From NCBI RefSeq assembly GCF_035920345.1, contig NZ_CP109149.1, positions 2,790,001-2,854,000 of the forward strand: a DNA stretch of 64,000 nucleotides, in the 5' to 3' direction. Positions 1 through 7,268 of this stretch are shown here, piece after piece. Under the pieces are notes generated by a model. That model searched no databases. It saw nothing but the letters and a program-made list of their open reading frames with translations, and was not told where the DNA came from. A program made the translations under genes and the position numbers. Source of the stretch: Nocardia vinacea (GTDB taxonomy: Bacteria; Actinomycetota; Actinomycetes; Mycobacteriales; Mycobacteriaceae). The first letter of the stretch is position 1, and each line of letters begins with the position of its first letter.

Positions 1-260
1 TCGCGGCGGAGTTGATCGATCGGGGCATCGTGCTCAACACCGTCAATCCCGGACCGGTCGACACCGGTTTCCTATCGACCGACACGGCTGACCGCGATCT
101 CACACTGATCGAGGAGGTCCGCTCGGCGTTTCCTCGCGGGCAAGTGGGCCAGCCGGATGATCCAGCACGTTTGATCACCTGGTTGGTATCGGACGAAGGT
201 CGTTGGATCGTCGGACAAGTCATCGACTCCGAAGGCGGATTCCGCAGACAACGCTGGTGA
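1..260 (+). CDS. SDR family oxidoreductase, C-terminal part
   Basis: The gene enters from the left edge, so only about 86 C-terminal residues are visible. They show the NPGPVDTG segment that follows the catalytic Tyr-x3-Lys of classical short-chain dehydrogenases. They also show the usual ending in which a G-x-P-x-D-x-A stretch is followed by the VSDEGRWIVGQVIDSEGG tail, which closes the NAD(P)-binding fold. The active site itself lies outside the window, so substrate and cofactor cannot be judged. The gene is convergent with the sulfur operon on its right and ends shortly before the shared hairpin at 438-465. Confidence 0.85.
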   Translation, partial: AAELIDRGIVLNTVNPGPVDTGFLSTDTADRDLTLIEEVRSAFPRGQVGQPDDPARLITWLVSDEGRWIVGQVIDSEGGFRRQRW

Positions 261-437
261 GAGCTGACCGAAAAGGCTTCGGGCGCAGTCCATTTCGGCC
301 GAACCGGTGGAATACACGATATAGCCGATGAGCGGATACCGCCCACTCGATGTTATTGAGCGCGCTCGCCTGATCTCTGACATACTGACCAGCTGGTCGG
401 GGGTTGCGGCGGGCGGCGCGGGTGATGGACCGATGCT

Positions 438-465
438 GTCCGGCCGCTCACGCGAGCGGCCGGAC
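438..465 (-). terminator. GC-rich hairpin terminator of the organosulfur operon
   Basis: A perfect inverted repeat, GTCCGGCCGCT-N6-AGCGGCCGGAC, forms an 11-bp stem with a 6-base loop. It starts 8 bases past the stop codon of the last gene of the minus-strand operon. No T-run follows, which is common for actinobacterial terminators. It could also stop transcription arriving from the SDR gene on the plus strand. Confidence 0.75.
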
Positions 466-473
466 GGCACTTG

Positions 474-1424
474 TCAGTTGGCGGTCGCCGGCTCGCGGCT
501 CGCGGCGACGAACTCACCGATCGATGCGTCGACCGCTTCGCGCACGCGAATCGTCTGGGGCAGTAGTCCGTTCGCGGCGAGCAAGTCCGCGGCGTGCTGC
601 TGTTCGTCCAGGAATTCCTCGGTCACCGGGCCGATGCCGAACGGGCGCCCTCGCAGCGCCGCCTCCCAGGCATCCAGATCGGCGCTGCCGCCCCGGGCGA
701 CGATGTCGTCGACGAAGTACTGGGCCGCCGCACGCGGGTTCTGCGCGATCCACGCATCGGATTCCTGCAGCGCGGCAATGATCGCCGCGAAGGCTTCGCG
801 ATTGTTCTCGGCGAAGTCGCGGCGGGTGAACCACAGCGAAGGATGGCTGAACAGCGACTCGGTGTCGATCAGCGTCCGCAGTTCGGTGACAGCCTCCACG
901 GCGGTCAACCCTGGGTAGGCGCCAACCCAGGCATCGAGGTCGCCTGCTATCAGCGCGGCGCCACCGTCGTGCACGTCGGTATCGACCGGTTCGATGTCGG
1001 CCCAGCCCAGTCCGGCCTGCTCCAGCGCGAACAGCAGCAGAGTGGTCTGCCAGGAGCCGTGGGCGATGCCGACGCGCTTGCCCTTCAAATCGGCGACCGA
1101 TTCGATGCCGCTGTCGGCCTTGGTGACCAGGCGCCCGTTCTCGATGCGCGGACCGGAGATGCCGACGTAGACGATGTCGCGGCCGTGGGCCAAGGCGGTG
1201 ACCGGCGGGGTGAAGCCGGTGCCGATGAAGTCGTAGCCGGGATCGGTGAACAAGAAGTCCGAATGCAGCGACGGCAGTGCGGTTTTCACATCCACGCGCT
1301 CCGGCTGCGGCAGAGCGCGCAGGTCCACCCATTCCACCTCGGGCACGGTGCGCTCGAGGATGCCGCGGTGGCGCAGGACGAACAGGGAGTTGTTGTGCGG
1401 GAAGTAGCCGACACGAACGGTCAT
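474..1424 (-). CDS. SsuA/NMT1-like binding-protein-fold protein without signal peptide
   Basis: This 316-residue protein has the type II periplasmic-binding fold of sulfonate/nitrate binding proteins (SsuA/NMT1). It opens directly with the first beta strand (VRVGYFPHNN). The VADLKGKRVGIAHGSW segment typical of the family lies near residue 113, followed by the L-x-GDLDAWVGAYP segment. There is no signal peptide or lipobox, and the aldolase gene ends only 33 bases upstream, so no longer N-terminus is possible. The protein should therefore be cytosolic, unlike the lipoprotein at the head of the same operon. It could be an enzyme using the binding-protein fold, as DszB does, or a cytosolic ligand sensor. 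The DszB Cys-Pro-Val-Pro motif is absent, so desulfinase activity is not supported. Function unknown. Confidence 0.8.
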   Translation of the reverse strand: MTVRVGYFPHNNSLFVLRHRGILERTVPEVEWVDLRALPQPERVDVKTALPSLHSDFLFTDPGYDFIGTGFTPPVTALAHGRDIVYVGISGPRIENGRLVTKADSGIESVADLKGKRVGIAHGSWQTTLLLFALEQAGLGWADIEPVDTDVHDGGAALIAGDLDAWVGAYPGLTAVEAVTELRTLIDTESLFSHPSLWFTRRDFAENNREAFAAIIAALQESDAWIAQNPRAAAQYFVDDIVARGGSADLDAWEAALRGRPFGIGPVTEEFLDEQQHAADLLAANGLLPQTIRVREAVDASIGEFVAASREPATAN

Positions 1425-1457
1425 GGAAAGGCTCCTGGGGATACTGGGGAGTGGTGG

Positions 1458-2165
1458 TCAGATCAGGCCGCGGCGGCGGGCTTCGTCGGCGAGGCCGGTG
1501 CGACCCCACTGGACGGCGAGGTTGGATTTGTCGAAATCAACCGAGCCGCCGAGTGTTTCGGCGATGGCCTGATATTGGGCGCCTTCCTCGAGCAGGACCA
1601 CCAGCTTTGCCAGCTCCAGCAATCCGGCGCGGCCGATAACGTTGGCGCCGCCGTTGGCTTCGAAGATGGCGATCAGGTCGGGGTCCAGCGTGAGCTGGTC
1701 GAGGATGAAATCGCCGGCGCCGATGCTGCGGTCGATATGCGGCGGAATCTGCCGCGACAGGGTCAGCCGCTGCACCGCGGCGTAGCGGATGGGGAATACG
1801 CGGTGGGTCTGGGCCCAGCCGCCCAACCACGGGCTGTGCACGTGCACCACGGAGGTGATCTCCGGGTGCGCGCGGAACACCTTTGCGTAGCCGGTGACGA
1901 ACCCGGCGGATCCGGTGCCGGAGAGCACGTCTCCGTCGAAGCCGGCCACGACCGGCACGACGGTGCGCTCCTCGGCCCACGGGCCAGGTTCGTTGAGGGC
2001 GACGGCGATCTCGGTACCCGGTACGCGTTCGACGAAATTGACAGTGCCGTTGCCGGTGACGGTGCCGGTCTCACGCAGCACTCGGAAGGCCTTCTCCGCG
2101 TCACGGGTCGCGGCGACGACGAAGGCCTGCACGGTCGCGTCGAGCCGAATCTCGGTGGTAGTCAT
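1458..2165 (-). CDS. Class II aldolase/adducin-fold protein, catalytic residues lost
   Basis: The 235-residue protein matches the class II aldolase/adducin domain over its length. The first two zinc ligands are present as VVHVHSPW (His108, His110). In E. coli FucA the third ligand is the His of the HHG motif. Here the aligned segment reads EANGGANVIG, with Gly172 in that place. The catalytic Glu of FucA (Glu73) has no counterpart either: residues 85-95 contain no Glu. A normal zinc-dependent retro-aldol reaction is therefore doubtful. A modified chemistry or a structural role in sulfonate breakdown is possible. It sits 12 bases downstream of the SsuD-like gene and is clearly co-transcribed with it. 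Confidence 0.8.
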   Translation of the reverse strand: MTTTEIRLDATVQAFVVAATRDAEKAFRVLRETGTVTGNGTVNFVERVPGTEIAVALNEPGPWAEERTVVPVVAGFDGDVLSGTGSAGFVTGYAKVFRAHPEITSVVHVHSPWLGGWAQTHRVFPIRYAAVQRLTLSRQIPPHIDRSIGAGDFILDQLTLDPDLIAIFEANGGANVIGRAGLLELAKLVVLLEEGAQYQAIAETLGGSVDFDKSNLAVQWGRTGLADEARRRGLI

Positions 2166-2177
2166 GGCTTCTCCTGG

Positions 2178-3341
2178 TCAGGCGTGGGTGAGCACGGGAG
2201 TGGTCGGGGTGGTCAGACGGGTGCGACCCAGCAGCGGCAGAACTTCCTCACCGATCCGGTAGGCCTCTTCCAGATGCGGGTTACCGGCCAGAATGAAGGC
2301 GTCGACACCGAGATCGATCAACTCGTCGAGGCGTTGGGCGACCTGTTCGTAGCTGCCGACCAGACCGAAGGCGGGCCCGCCGCGAATCAGGCTGAACCCG
2401 CACCAGACGTTGGGCTGCACTTCCAGATCGCGGTAGCCGGTGATGGTTTCGGGCACCCAGCCTTTGATGCGGGCCGCACCGACCGAATCACCTCGGGCGG
2501 CGCGGTTGGCGGCATCGCGATCGACGAAGGCCCAGCCTTTGCGAATCTCGGCCCAGGCCGCTTCCTCGGTGTGACGGGCCACGATGTCGATGCGGACCGC
2601 GAATTTCGGGGTGCGCCCGATCGTTTCGGCGTGCGCGCGCACCCCATCGAACTTGGCGCGCAGATCAGCGTAGGGCTCGAGCCAGGACAGATAGTAGTCG
2701 GCGTGACGGCCGGCGGCCTGCACTGCTGCACCCGAGGACCCGGAGAAGTAGACCTCCGGGAACGGTTGCCCTGCCAGGCCCGGCGGCAGGGCGGCGGCGT
2801 CGGTCCCGAAGAACCGGCCGTCGTGGGTGAAGGGCTGTCCATCCCACACCCCGCGCAGCACGTCGAGAAATTCGCTGGTGCGTGCGTAGCGGTCGTCGTG
2901 GGATACCTTGTCACCCCACCACAATTGGGCCGGACCACCGCCTCCGCTGATGATGTTGTAGACCAGTCGTCCGCCGGTTGCGCGTTGCAGGCTGGCCGAC
3001 ATGCGCGCGGCCTGCACCGGATGCAGGAACCCGGGCTGGAAGGCGACCATGAACCGATAGGTGGTGGTCTCGCGGGCCAGCGCAGCGGCAAAGGCCCACG
3101 GGTCCTCGGTCACTGGGAACGAGGGCAACAGACCGCCCAGGAACCCGGCGGATTCACTGGCTTTGGCGACGGCGGCGACGTGGTCGATGTAGCTGTAGCC
3201 ATCGAGTGCGCCGCCGCGCACGGCCGGGGCGATATTGCCCGGGCCGTAGCCATTGGCGTGGCCCCGGTTGTAGCGGCGCGGGGTACGCAGGGAGGCATGG
3301 TCGCCTTCCATGCCGATGCGCCAATAGATGTCGATGCTCAT
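2178..3341 (-). CDS. SsuD-like FMNH2-dependent alkanesulfonate monooxygenase
   Basis: This 387-residue luciferase-like protein is closest in pattern to SsuD. Family landmarks are the VYNIISGGG strand followed by SHDDRYARTSEFLDVLRGVW, the PEVYFSGSS strand, and a C-terminal LVGSYEQVAQRLDELIDLGVDAFILAGNPHLEEAYRIGE-like segment. SsuD enzymes use reduced FMN and O2 to cleave the C-S bond of sulfonates, giving an aldehyde and sulfite. No flavin reductase (SsuE) is encoded in the window, so one must be supplied from elsewhere. The ATG overlaps the stop of the upstream paralogue by 4 bases (3338-3341), indicating translational coupling. The exact sulfonate is unknown. Confidence 0.85.
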   Translation of the reverse strand: MSIDIYWRIGMEGDHASLRTPRRYNRGHANGYGPGNIAPAVRGGALDGYSYIDHVAAVAKASESAGFLGGLLPSFPVTEDPWAFAAALARETTTYRFMVAFQPGFLHPVQAARMSASLQRATGGRLVYNIISGGGGPAQLWWGDKVSHDDRYARTSEFLDVLRGVWDGQPFTHDGRFFGTDAAALPPGLAGQPFPEVYFSGSSGAAVQAAGRHADYYLSWLEPYADLRAKFDGVRAHAETIGRTPKFAVRIDIVARHTEEAAWAEIRKGWAFVDRDAANRAARGDSVGAARIKGWVPETITGYRDLEVQPNVWCGFSLIRGGPAFGLVGSYEQVAQRLDELIDLGVDAFILAGNPHLEEAYRIGEEVLPLLGRTRLTTPTTPVLTHA

Positions 3342-4468
3342 GCCGTGGTCTCCTGCAGGGTGCGGCCGGCCGGATCGGCCAGGAACAGCAAATGCTCACC
3401 GGCGCGGTGCACTTCCTCGATGTTCGGGTGCCCGGACAACACGATGCTGTCGAAACCGGCAACCTCGTAGACCTGCAACTGCTGGGCGACATGCTCGTAG
3501 CTGCCGACCAGGCCGACCGGCTGCGGGTAGCCGAGCTCGGCGAACCCGGCCCAGCGGGCACCGTCGAGACTCAGCGACCGCGCGCCGGGACCGTCGGGAT
3601 GTACTTCGCGCCATTGGCGTTCCGCGCGCGCCCATGCCTCGTCCTCGGTTTCGCGGGCGATCACCGGCAGCTCGAGCCCCGCGCGCACATGGCGACCGGT
3701 CTCGACGGTGCGCTCTCGCAGCTGCGCCAGCGCTGCGGCCGGACCGTCGGTGGATTCGGTGAACAGGTGCACATCACCGTGTCGGGCCGAAAGATCCAGT
3801 GCCGGTTCCGAAGTGCCCGACAGGTACACCGTCGGGAACGGCAACCCGGACAGGATGCCGCGGAAGCCGCCGTCGATCACGTCGTAGTATTCGCCCGCGA
3901 AATCGAACCCGGTGCCTTGGAATCCGGCGCCGGGCACCGGGTCGGCATTCCACACACCGCGCGCCACGGTCAGGAACTCTGCTGCCCGCGCGTACCGGTC
4001 GTCCCCGCTGACCCGGTCGCCGCGGGTACGCGCATCCTCGGCGTCGGTGTCGACGGCCAGCCGCCAGCTCAACCGTCCCGCGGACAGCCGTTGCAGGGTG
4101 GCCGAGACCTTCGCCGCATACACCGGAGTGCCGAAAGCAGGCTGGAATTCGACGATCACGCGCGCGTGGCGGGTGGCGCGCAATGCACCGCCGGCCACGA
4201 TCCACGATTCCTCGCCCAGCGGGTCGTACGGTGCGAGCACACCGTCGAGGCCCGCCAGCTCGGCGGCGTCGATCACCTGGTGCAGATCGTCGAAAGGCCC
4301 GAAGTGTCCGCGACGTACATCGGTCGGTTCCCGGTCGTCCGGGCGCGCACCGAAGGGCCCGCCGGCCGGTGTCGGGACCGGGTCACCGAATCCACCGCGG
4401 TGACGTAACTGCGGGCGAGCTCGGCGGCCGTCACCATGGCTGGGCAGCCGCCACAGATACTCGGTCAT
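3338..4468 (-). CDS. Second SsuD-like flavin monooxygenase
   Basis: This 376-residue paralogue of the neighbouring monooxygenase shares VSGDDRYARAAEFLTVARGVW, PTVYLSGTSEPA and LVGSYEHVAQQLQ-like segments. The N-terminus (EYLWRLPSHGDG) differs and carries an Arg-rich insert, so the two enzymes probably take different substrates or act in sequence, as DszC and DszA do. The start codon is the third copy of a repeated ATG-ACC-GAG context created by a 77/78-bp tandem duplication directly upstream. An AGAAAGGA ribosome site lies 6 bases before the ATG. The start overlaps the stop of the small linker ORF. Confidence 0.83.
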   Translation of the reverse strand: MTEYLWRLPSHGDGRRARPQLRHRGGFGDPVPTPAGGPFGARPDDREPTDVRRGHFGPFDDLHQVIDAAELAGLDGVLAPYDPLGEESWIVAGGALRATRHARVIVEFQPAFGTPVYAAKVSATLQRLSAGRLSWRLAVDTDAEDARTRGDRVSGDDRYARAAEFLTVARGVWNADPVPGAGFQGTGFDFAGEYYDVIDGGFRGILSGLPFPTVYLSGTSEPALDLSARHGDVHLFTESTDGPAAALAQLRERTVETGRHVRAGLELPVIARETEDEAWARAERQWREVHPDGPGARSLSLDGARWAGFAELGYPQPVGLVGSYEHVAQQLQVYEVAGFDSIVLSGHPNIEEVHRAGEHLLFLADPAGRTLQETTA

Positions 4469-4623
4469 GCGGTGTCCTTTCTGGCATGCCCGAGGGACCC
4501 TCCGTGGTTACGCGCGCTGCCTCCTCCGGGCCCTGACTCGATCATGCGGTGTCCTTTCTGGCATGCCCGAGGAGCCCCTCCGTGGTTACGCGCGCTGCCT
4601 CCTCCGGGCCCTGACTCGGTCAT
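4465..4623 (-). CDS. Duplicated 52-residue linker ORF, translationally coupled at both ends
   Basis: This ORF fills the gap between the DszB-like gene and the second SsuD-like gene exactly. Its ATG overlaps the DszB-like stop (ATGA), and its own TGA overlaps the ATG of the SsuD-like gene. It encodes two near-identical 26-residue units of the form M-x-ESGPGGGSARNHGG followed by a basic tail. No known domain is seen. It may be a real small protein, or only a leader whose translation carries ribosomes into the next gene. The duplication, rather than codon choice, is the main evidence, so coding status is uncertain. Confidence 0.35.
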   Translation of the reverse strand: MTESGPGGGSARNHGGAPRACQKGHRMIESGPGGGSARNHGGSLGHARKDTA

Positions 4624-4625
4624 GC
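4465..4625 (-). repeat. 77/78-bp tandem duplication carrying ribosome site and start codon
   Basis: Two tandem units (4465-4541 and 4542-4619) are nearly identical, and the first bases of a third follow at 4620-4625. Each unit carries the AGAAAGGACACCGC ribosome-site region and an ATG context (ATG-ACC/ATC-GAG). The copies differ by a one-base length change near 4570 and a few substitutions. The result is a second and third start-codon context in front of the SsuD-like gene. Confidence 0.9.
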
Positions 4626-5669
4626 CGCGACCGTCCCGGTGGCGACCAGCTCCCGCGCCCGCGCCAGCGGCTCGTGGGCGACCCAGGAGTCGAGGTCGAA
4701 ATCGGCGGCCAGGAAACCGTGGGTATAGAGGAACTGCTTCTGCACCCCGAGCAGCTCCACGCGTTCGGGATCCAGCGACGGATGCAGACCGCGATGGAAC
4801 TCGGTGCCGTAGGCGGCCACGACTCCCTCAGGCCCGGACAGGGTTTCGCGTTGCAGCACCTCCCGTACGCCGTCGAGATTGTCGGTCGCCCAGTCCGCAG
4901 CCCGCAGGCTCTGAGCCAGGAACCCGATCACCGCATCCGGGTTGGTGTCGAGCAGATCCTGATGCACCGTAATCGGGCGCGGGGTGCCGTTGTTGACGCG
5001 CAGAAGTTTGGTGTCGGTGGCGTCCAGGTCCACCGCTACCCGCAGCCCGTGCCGCGCGGCGACTTCCTGAGCGCGGGCACCCTTGACGTAGATGGCGTCC
5101 ACCTCACCGCGCAGCAACTCCTCGGCGCCCCAGGTGATGGACCGGGAACGCTGCTGAACCTCGGTGCGCACCTGCGGATCCCGCTCCACACGCAGCTCCA
5201 CGACCTGGACATCGGCGAGGGTGAGCCCACCCAGGCGCAGGGCGCTGGTGAACCCGTGCAGTGCCATCGCTCGCGGGAAGCTGCGCGCCTGATCCTGCGC
5301 CCAGGCCGGGATGCCGATCCGCAGCCCCGCCAGTTCGGCCGGTGAACTCACCGGCGACTGCGGGCCGACCAGAATGGCCTGCGCTTCGTCGATCCAGGTC
5401 AGGCCGATGAGCCGGGTCGGTGAGCCCTGGGCGCGCGCGGCCAGCGCGGGCACGTTGCCGCCTTCACGCACCAAACCCTCGAGAGTGTGGTCGAAGTGGC
5501 GGGCCGCCAGCTCCGGGCCGGCGTCCTGCAGGACCCCGAAGTCCAGGCCGTGGATACGGGCGATCTCGCCCAGCCAGCCCAGACTGTGAGCCAGCCCGCT
5601 GGCGGTCGGCACCGGGCAGCGGGTGTACCAGAGGGTGCCGGCGGGATCGGGCTTTGCTGTGTTGGTCAT
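4620..5669 (-). CDS. DszB-like desulfinase (aryl sulfinate C-S lyase family)
   Basis: The 349-residue protein has the binding-protein fold of DszB, the 2-(2'-hydroxyphenyl)benzenesulfinate desulfinase. The DszB catalytic Cys27 lies in Y-x-x-CPVP. Here WYTRCPVP puts Cys18 in that place. DszB His60 and Arg70 are ten residues apart with xGG after the Arg. Here His58 and Arg68 keep the same spacing and are followed by EGG. PVSSPAELAGLRIGIPA then matches the next DszB block. There is no signal peptide, so it is cytosolic. The expected reaction is release of sulfite from a sulfinate. It is the first gene after the ABC ATPase (ATG directly after the TAG) and precedes two SsuD-like monooxygenases, which could supply sulfinates. 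The family member is distant, so the substrate is not dibenzothiophene-derived with any certainty. Confidence 0.82.
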   Translation of the reverse strand: MTNTAKPDPAGTLWYTRCPVPTASGLAHSLGWLGEIARIHGLDFGVLQDAGPELAARHFDHTLEGLVREGGNVPALAARAQGSPTRLIGLTWIDEAQAILVGPQSPVSSPAELAGLRIGIPAWAQDQARSFPRAMALHGFTSALRLGGLTLADVQVVELRVERDPQVRTEVQQRSRSITWGAEELLRGEVDAIYVKGARAQEVAARHGLRVAVDLDATDTKLLRVNNGTPRPITVHQDLLDTNPDAVIGFLAQSLRAADWATDNLDGVREVLQRETLSGPEGVVAAYGTEFHRGLHPSLDPERVELLGVQKQFLYTHGFLAADFDLDSWVAHEPLARARELVATGTVAA

Positions 5670-6425
5670 CTATGCTCCTGAGTTCTTCGAGGGCGCGGTG
5701 CCGACGCCGAGTTCGGCGAGGAAGGCCGCGCGATAGCGCAGCGCGGCAGGGTCGTTGCCGTCGCGCGGTTGGGCCAGGTCGATCTCGGTGTCCACCGCGA
5801 ACCGGCCGTGATCGAGAATGAGCACCCGGTCGGCCAGGCGCACCGCCTCGTCCACGTCATGGGTCACCATGAGCACCGCCGGGTGATGGCGGGTAACCAA
5901 CTCCCCCACCAGGTCCTGCATCTGCAACCGGGTCAGCGCGTCCAGCGCGGCGAACGGCTCGTCCAGCAACAGCAGTTCGGGTTCGCGCACCAGCGCCCGC
6001 GCCAGCGCCGCACGCTGGGCTTCACCACCGGACAGGGTCGCCGGCCATTGCCGGGCCTTACCATCCAGATGTACCTCGGCCAGCGCGCGCAGGCCCGCCT
6101 CCCGGGTCTGTTTCGAGCGCCGTTGCCCGACCGTCACATTGGCCAGCACCCGCTTGGACGGGATCAGTCGCGGCTCCTGATAGACGGTGGTGCGCACCGT
6201 CGGCACCAGCACCTGTCCGGCGTCAGGGGTTTCCAGGCCGGTGAGCAGGCGCAGCAAGGTGGTCTTGCCGGTGCCGCTGGGGCCGAGCAGGACCACGAAC
6301 TCGCCGCGGCGAATGGTCAGATCGACCCCGTCGAGGACGATCTTGTCACCGAAGGCCTTGCGCAGGCCGGTGATCCGCACGGCGACCGGCGCGGTGGCAC
6401 GCGGCGACTGTTCGACGGCGGTCAT
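5670..6425 (-). CDS. SsuB-like ABC transporter ATP-binding protein
   Basis: The protein is an ABC ATPase of the nitrate/sulfonate/taurine type, 251 residues from the chosen ATG at 6425. It has Walker A GPSGTGKTT, signature LSGGEAQR and Walker B LLLLDEPFAALDALTR, then the H-loop THDVDEAV. The reading frame stays open upstream, but that part overlaps the permease in another frame. The chosen ATG overlaps the permease stop by 4 bases (ATGA), which decides the start. It should energise uptake of a sulfonate or sulfinate at the inner face of the membrane. Confidence 0.92.
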   Translation of the reverse strand: MTAVEQSPRATAPVAVRITGLRKAFGDKIVLDGVDLTIRRGEFVVLLGPSGTGKTTLLRLLTGLETPDAGQVLVPTVRTTVYQEPRLIPSKRVLANVTVGQRRSKQTREAGLRALAEVHLDGKARQWPATLSGGEAQRAALARALVREPELLLLDEPFAALDALTRLQMQDLVGELVTRHHPAVLMVTHDVDEAVRLADRVLILDHGRFAVDTEIDLAQPRDGNDPAALRYRAAFLAELGVGTAPSKNSGA

Positions 6426-7267
6426 CGGATTGCCACCTGCCGCCGCCAGGGCATCGCATACCGTTCGGCCAACCGCACCACGGCGTCGAAGATCAAGCCC
6501 AGCACCGCATACAGCACCACGCACAGCACCATGTAGTCGGTGCGGTTGTACTCCTGTGCCAACGTGACCAGATAGCCCACACCCTTGGTGGTGCCGACCT
6601 GTTCGGCGGCGATGAGGCCGGTGATGCTGATGGACAAGCACACCCGCAGCGCCATGAGGATCCCCGGCAGCGCCGAGGGCAGGATCACCTCCAGCACCAG
6701 CCGCGCCCCGCTCAAACCGAATCCGCGCGCAGCCTCGACCACTTTGCGGTCCACATTGCGCACTCCCAGATAGGTGTACGCGTACATGGGCGCGATGGTG
6801 GCCACAGCGATGAGTGCCACCTTGTACAGCTCGTCGATGCCGAACCAGGCTATGAACAAGGGCACCAGCGCCAGGAACGGCACCGCGCGCACGATCTGCA
6901 TGGTGGAGTCCACCAATTCCTCACCGAGGCTGGACAATCCGGCGATCAGGCCGAGCAGCAGCCCGACACCGACGCCCAGCCCGACACCGAACGCGGCGCG
7001 GGTGAACGAGGCCACTGCGAAGTCGAGCAGCTGGCCACTGCCCAGCAGTTCGGTGAACGCCGACCAGACCTTGGGTGGTCCGGCCAGCACCTGCGGCGAG
7101 AGCGCACCGGTGGCCGAGCCGATCCACCAGGCGGCGACGATCAACGCGGGCAGCAGCACACGCAGCGGTACCGACAGCCAAGCCGGGTGTGCTTTCTCGA
7201 CCCGAGTCCGCGGCGGAGCCAACGTGCCGAGGTCGTCCTCGGCGGCGGGGACAGTGAGGACAGCCAT
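6422..7267 (-). CDS. SsuC-like ABC transporter permease
   Basis: This 281-residue membrane protein has about six hydrophobic segments (first near residues 35-52). The EAA loop reads EAARGFGLSGARLVLEVILPSALPGI, the site that contacts the ATPase. This is the SsuC/TauC arrangement. It sits 1 base after the binding protein and overlaps the ATPase, so the three form one translational unit. Confidence 0.92.
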   Translation of the reverse strand: MAVLTVPAAEDDLGTLAPPRTRVEKAHPAWLSVPLRVLLPALIVAAWWIGSATGALSPQVLAGPPKVWSAFTELLGSGQLLDFAVASFTRAAFGVGLGVGVGLLLGLIAGLSSLGEELVDSTMQIVRAVPFLALVPLFIAWFGIDELYKVALIAVATIAPMYAYTYLGVRNVDRKVVEAARGFGLSGARLVLEVILPSALPGILMALRVCLSISITGLIAAEQVGTTKGVGYLVTLAQEYNRTDYMVLCVVLYAVLGLIFDAVVRLAERYAMPWRRQVAIR

Positions 7268-7268
7268 G

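Noticed and set aside
474..1424. Second DszB-type desulfinase
   Set aside because: It has the same broad fold, but no Cys-Pro-Val-Pro and no His/Arg pair with DszB spacing.
594..3470. Very long open frame on the plus strand across 958 codons
   Set aside because: It is antisense to four genes with clear family motifs. Its translation is low-complexity Gly/Arg/Asp-rich and has no domain. High GC produces such shadow frames.
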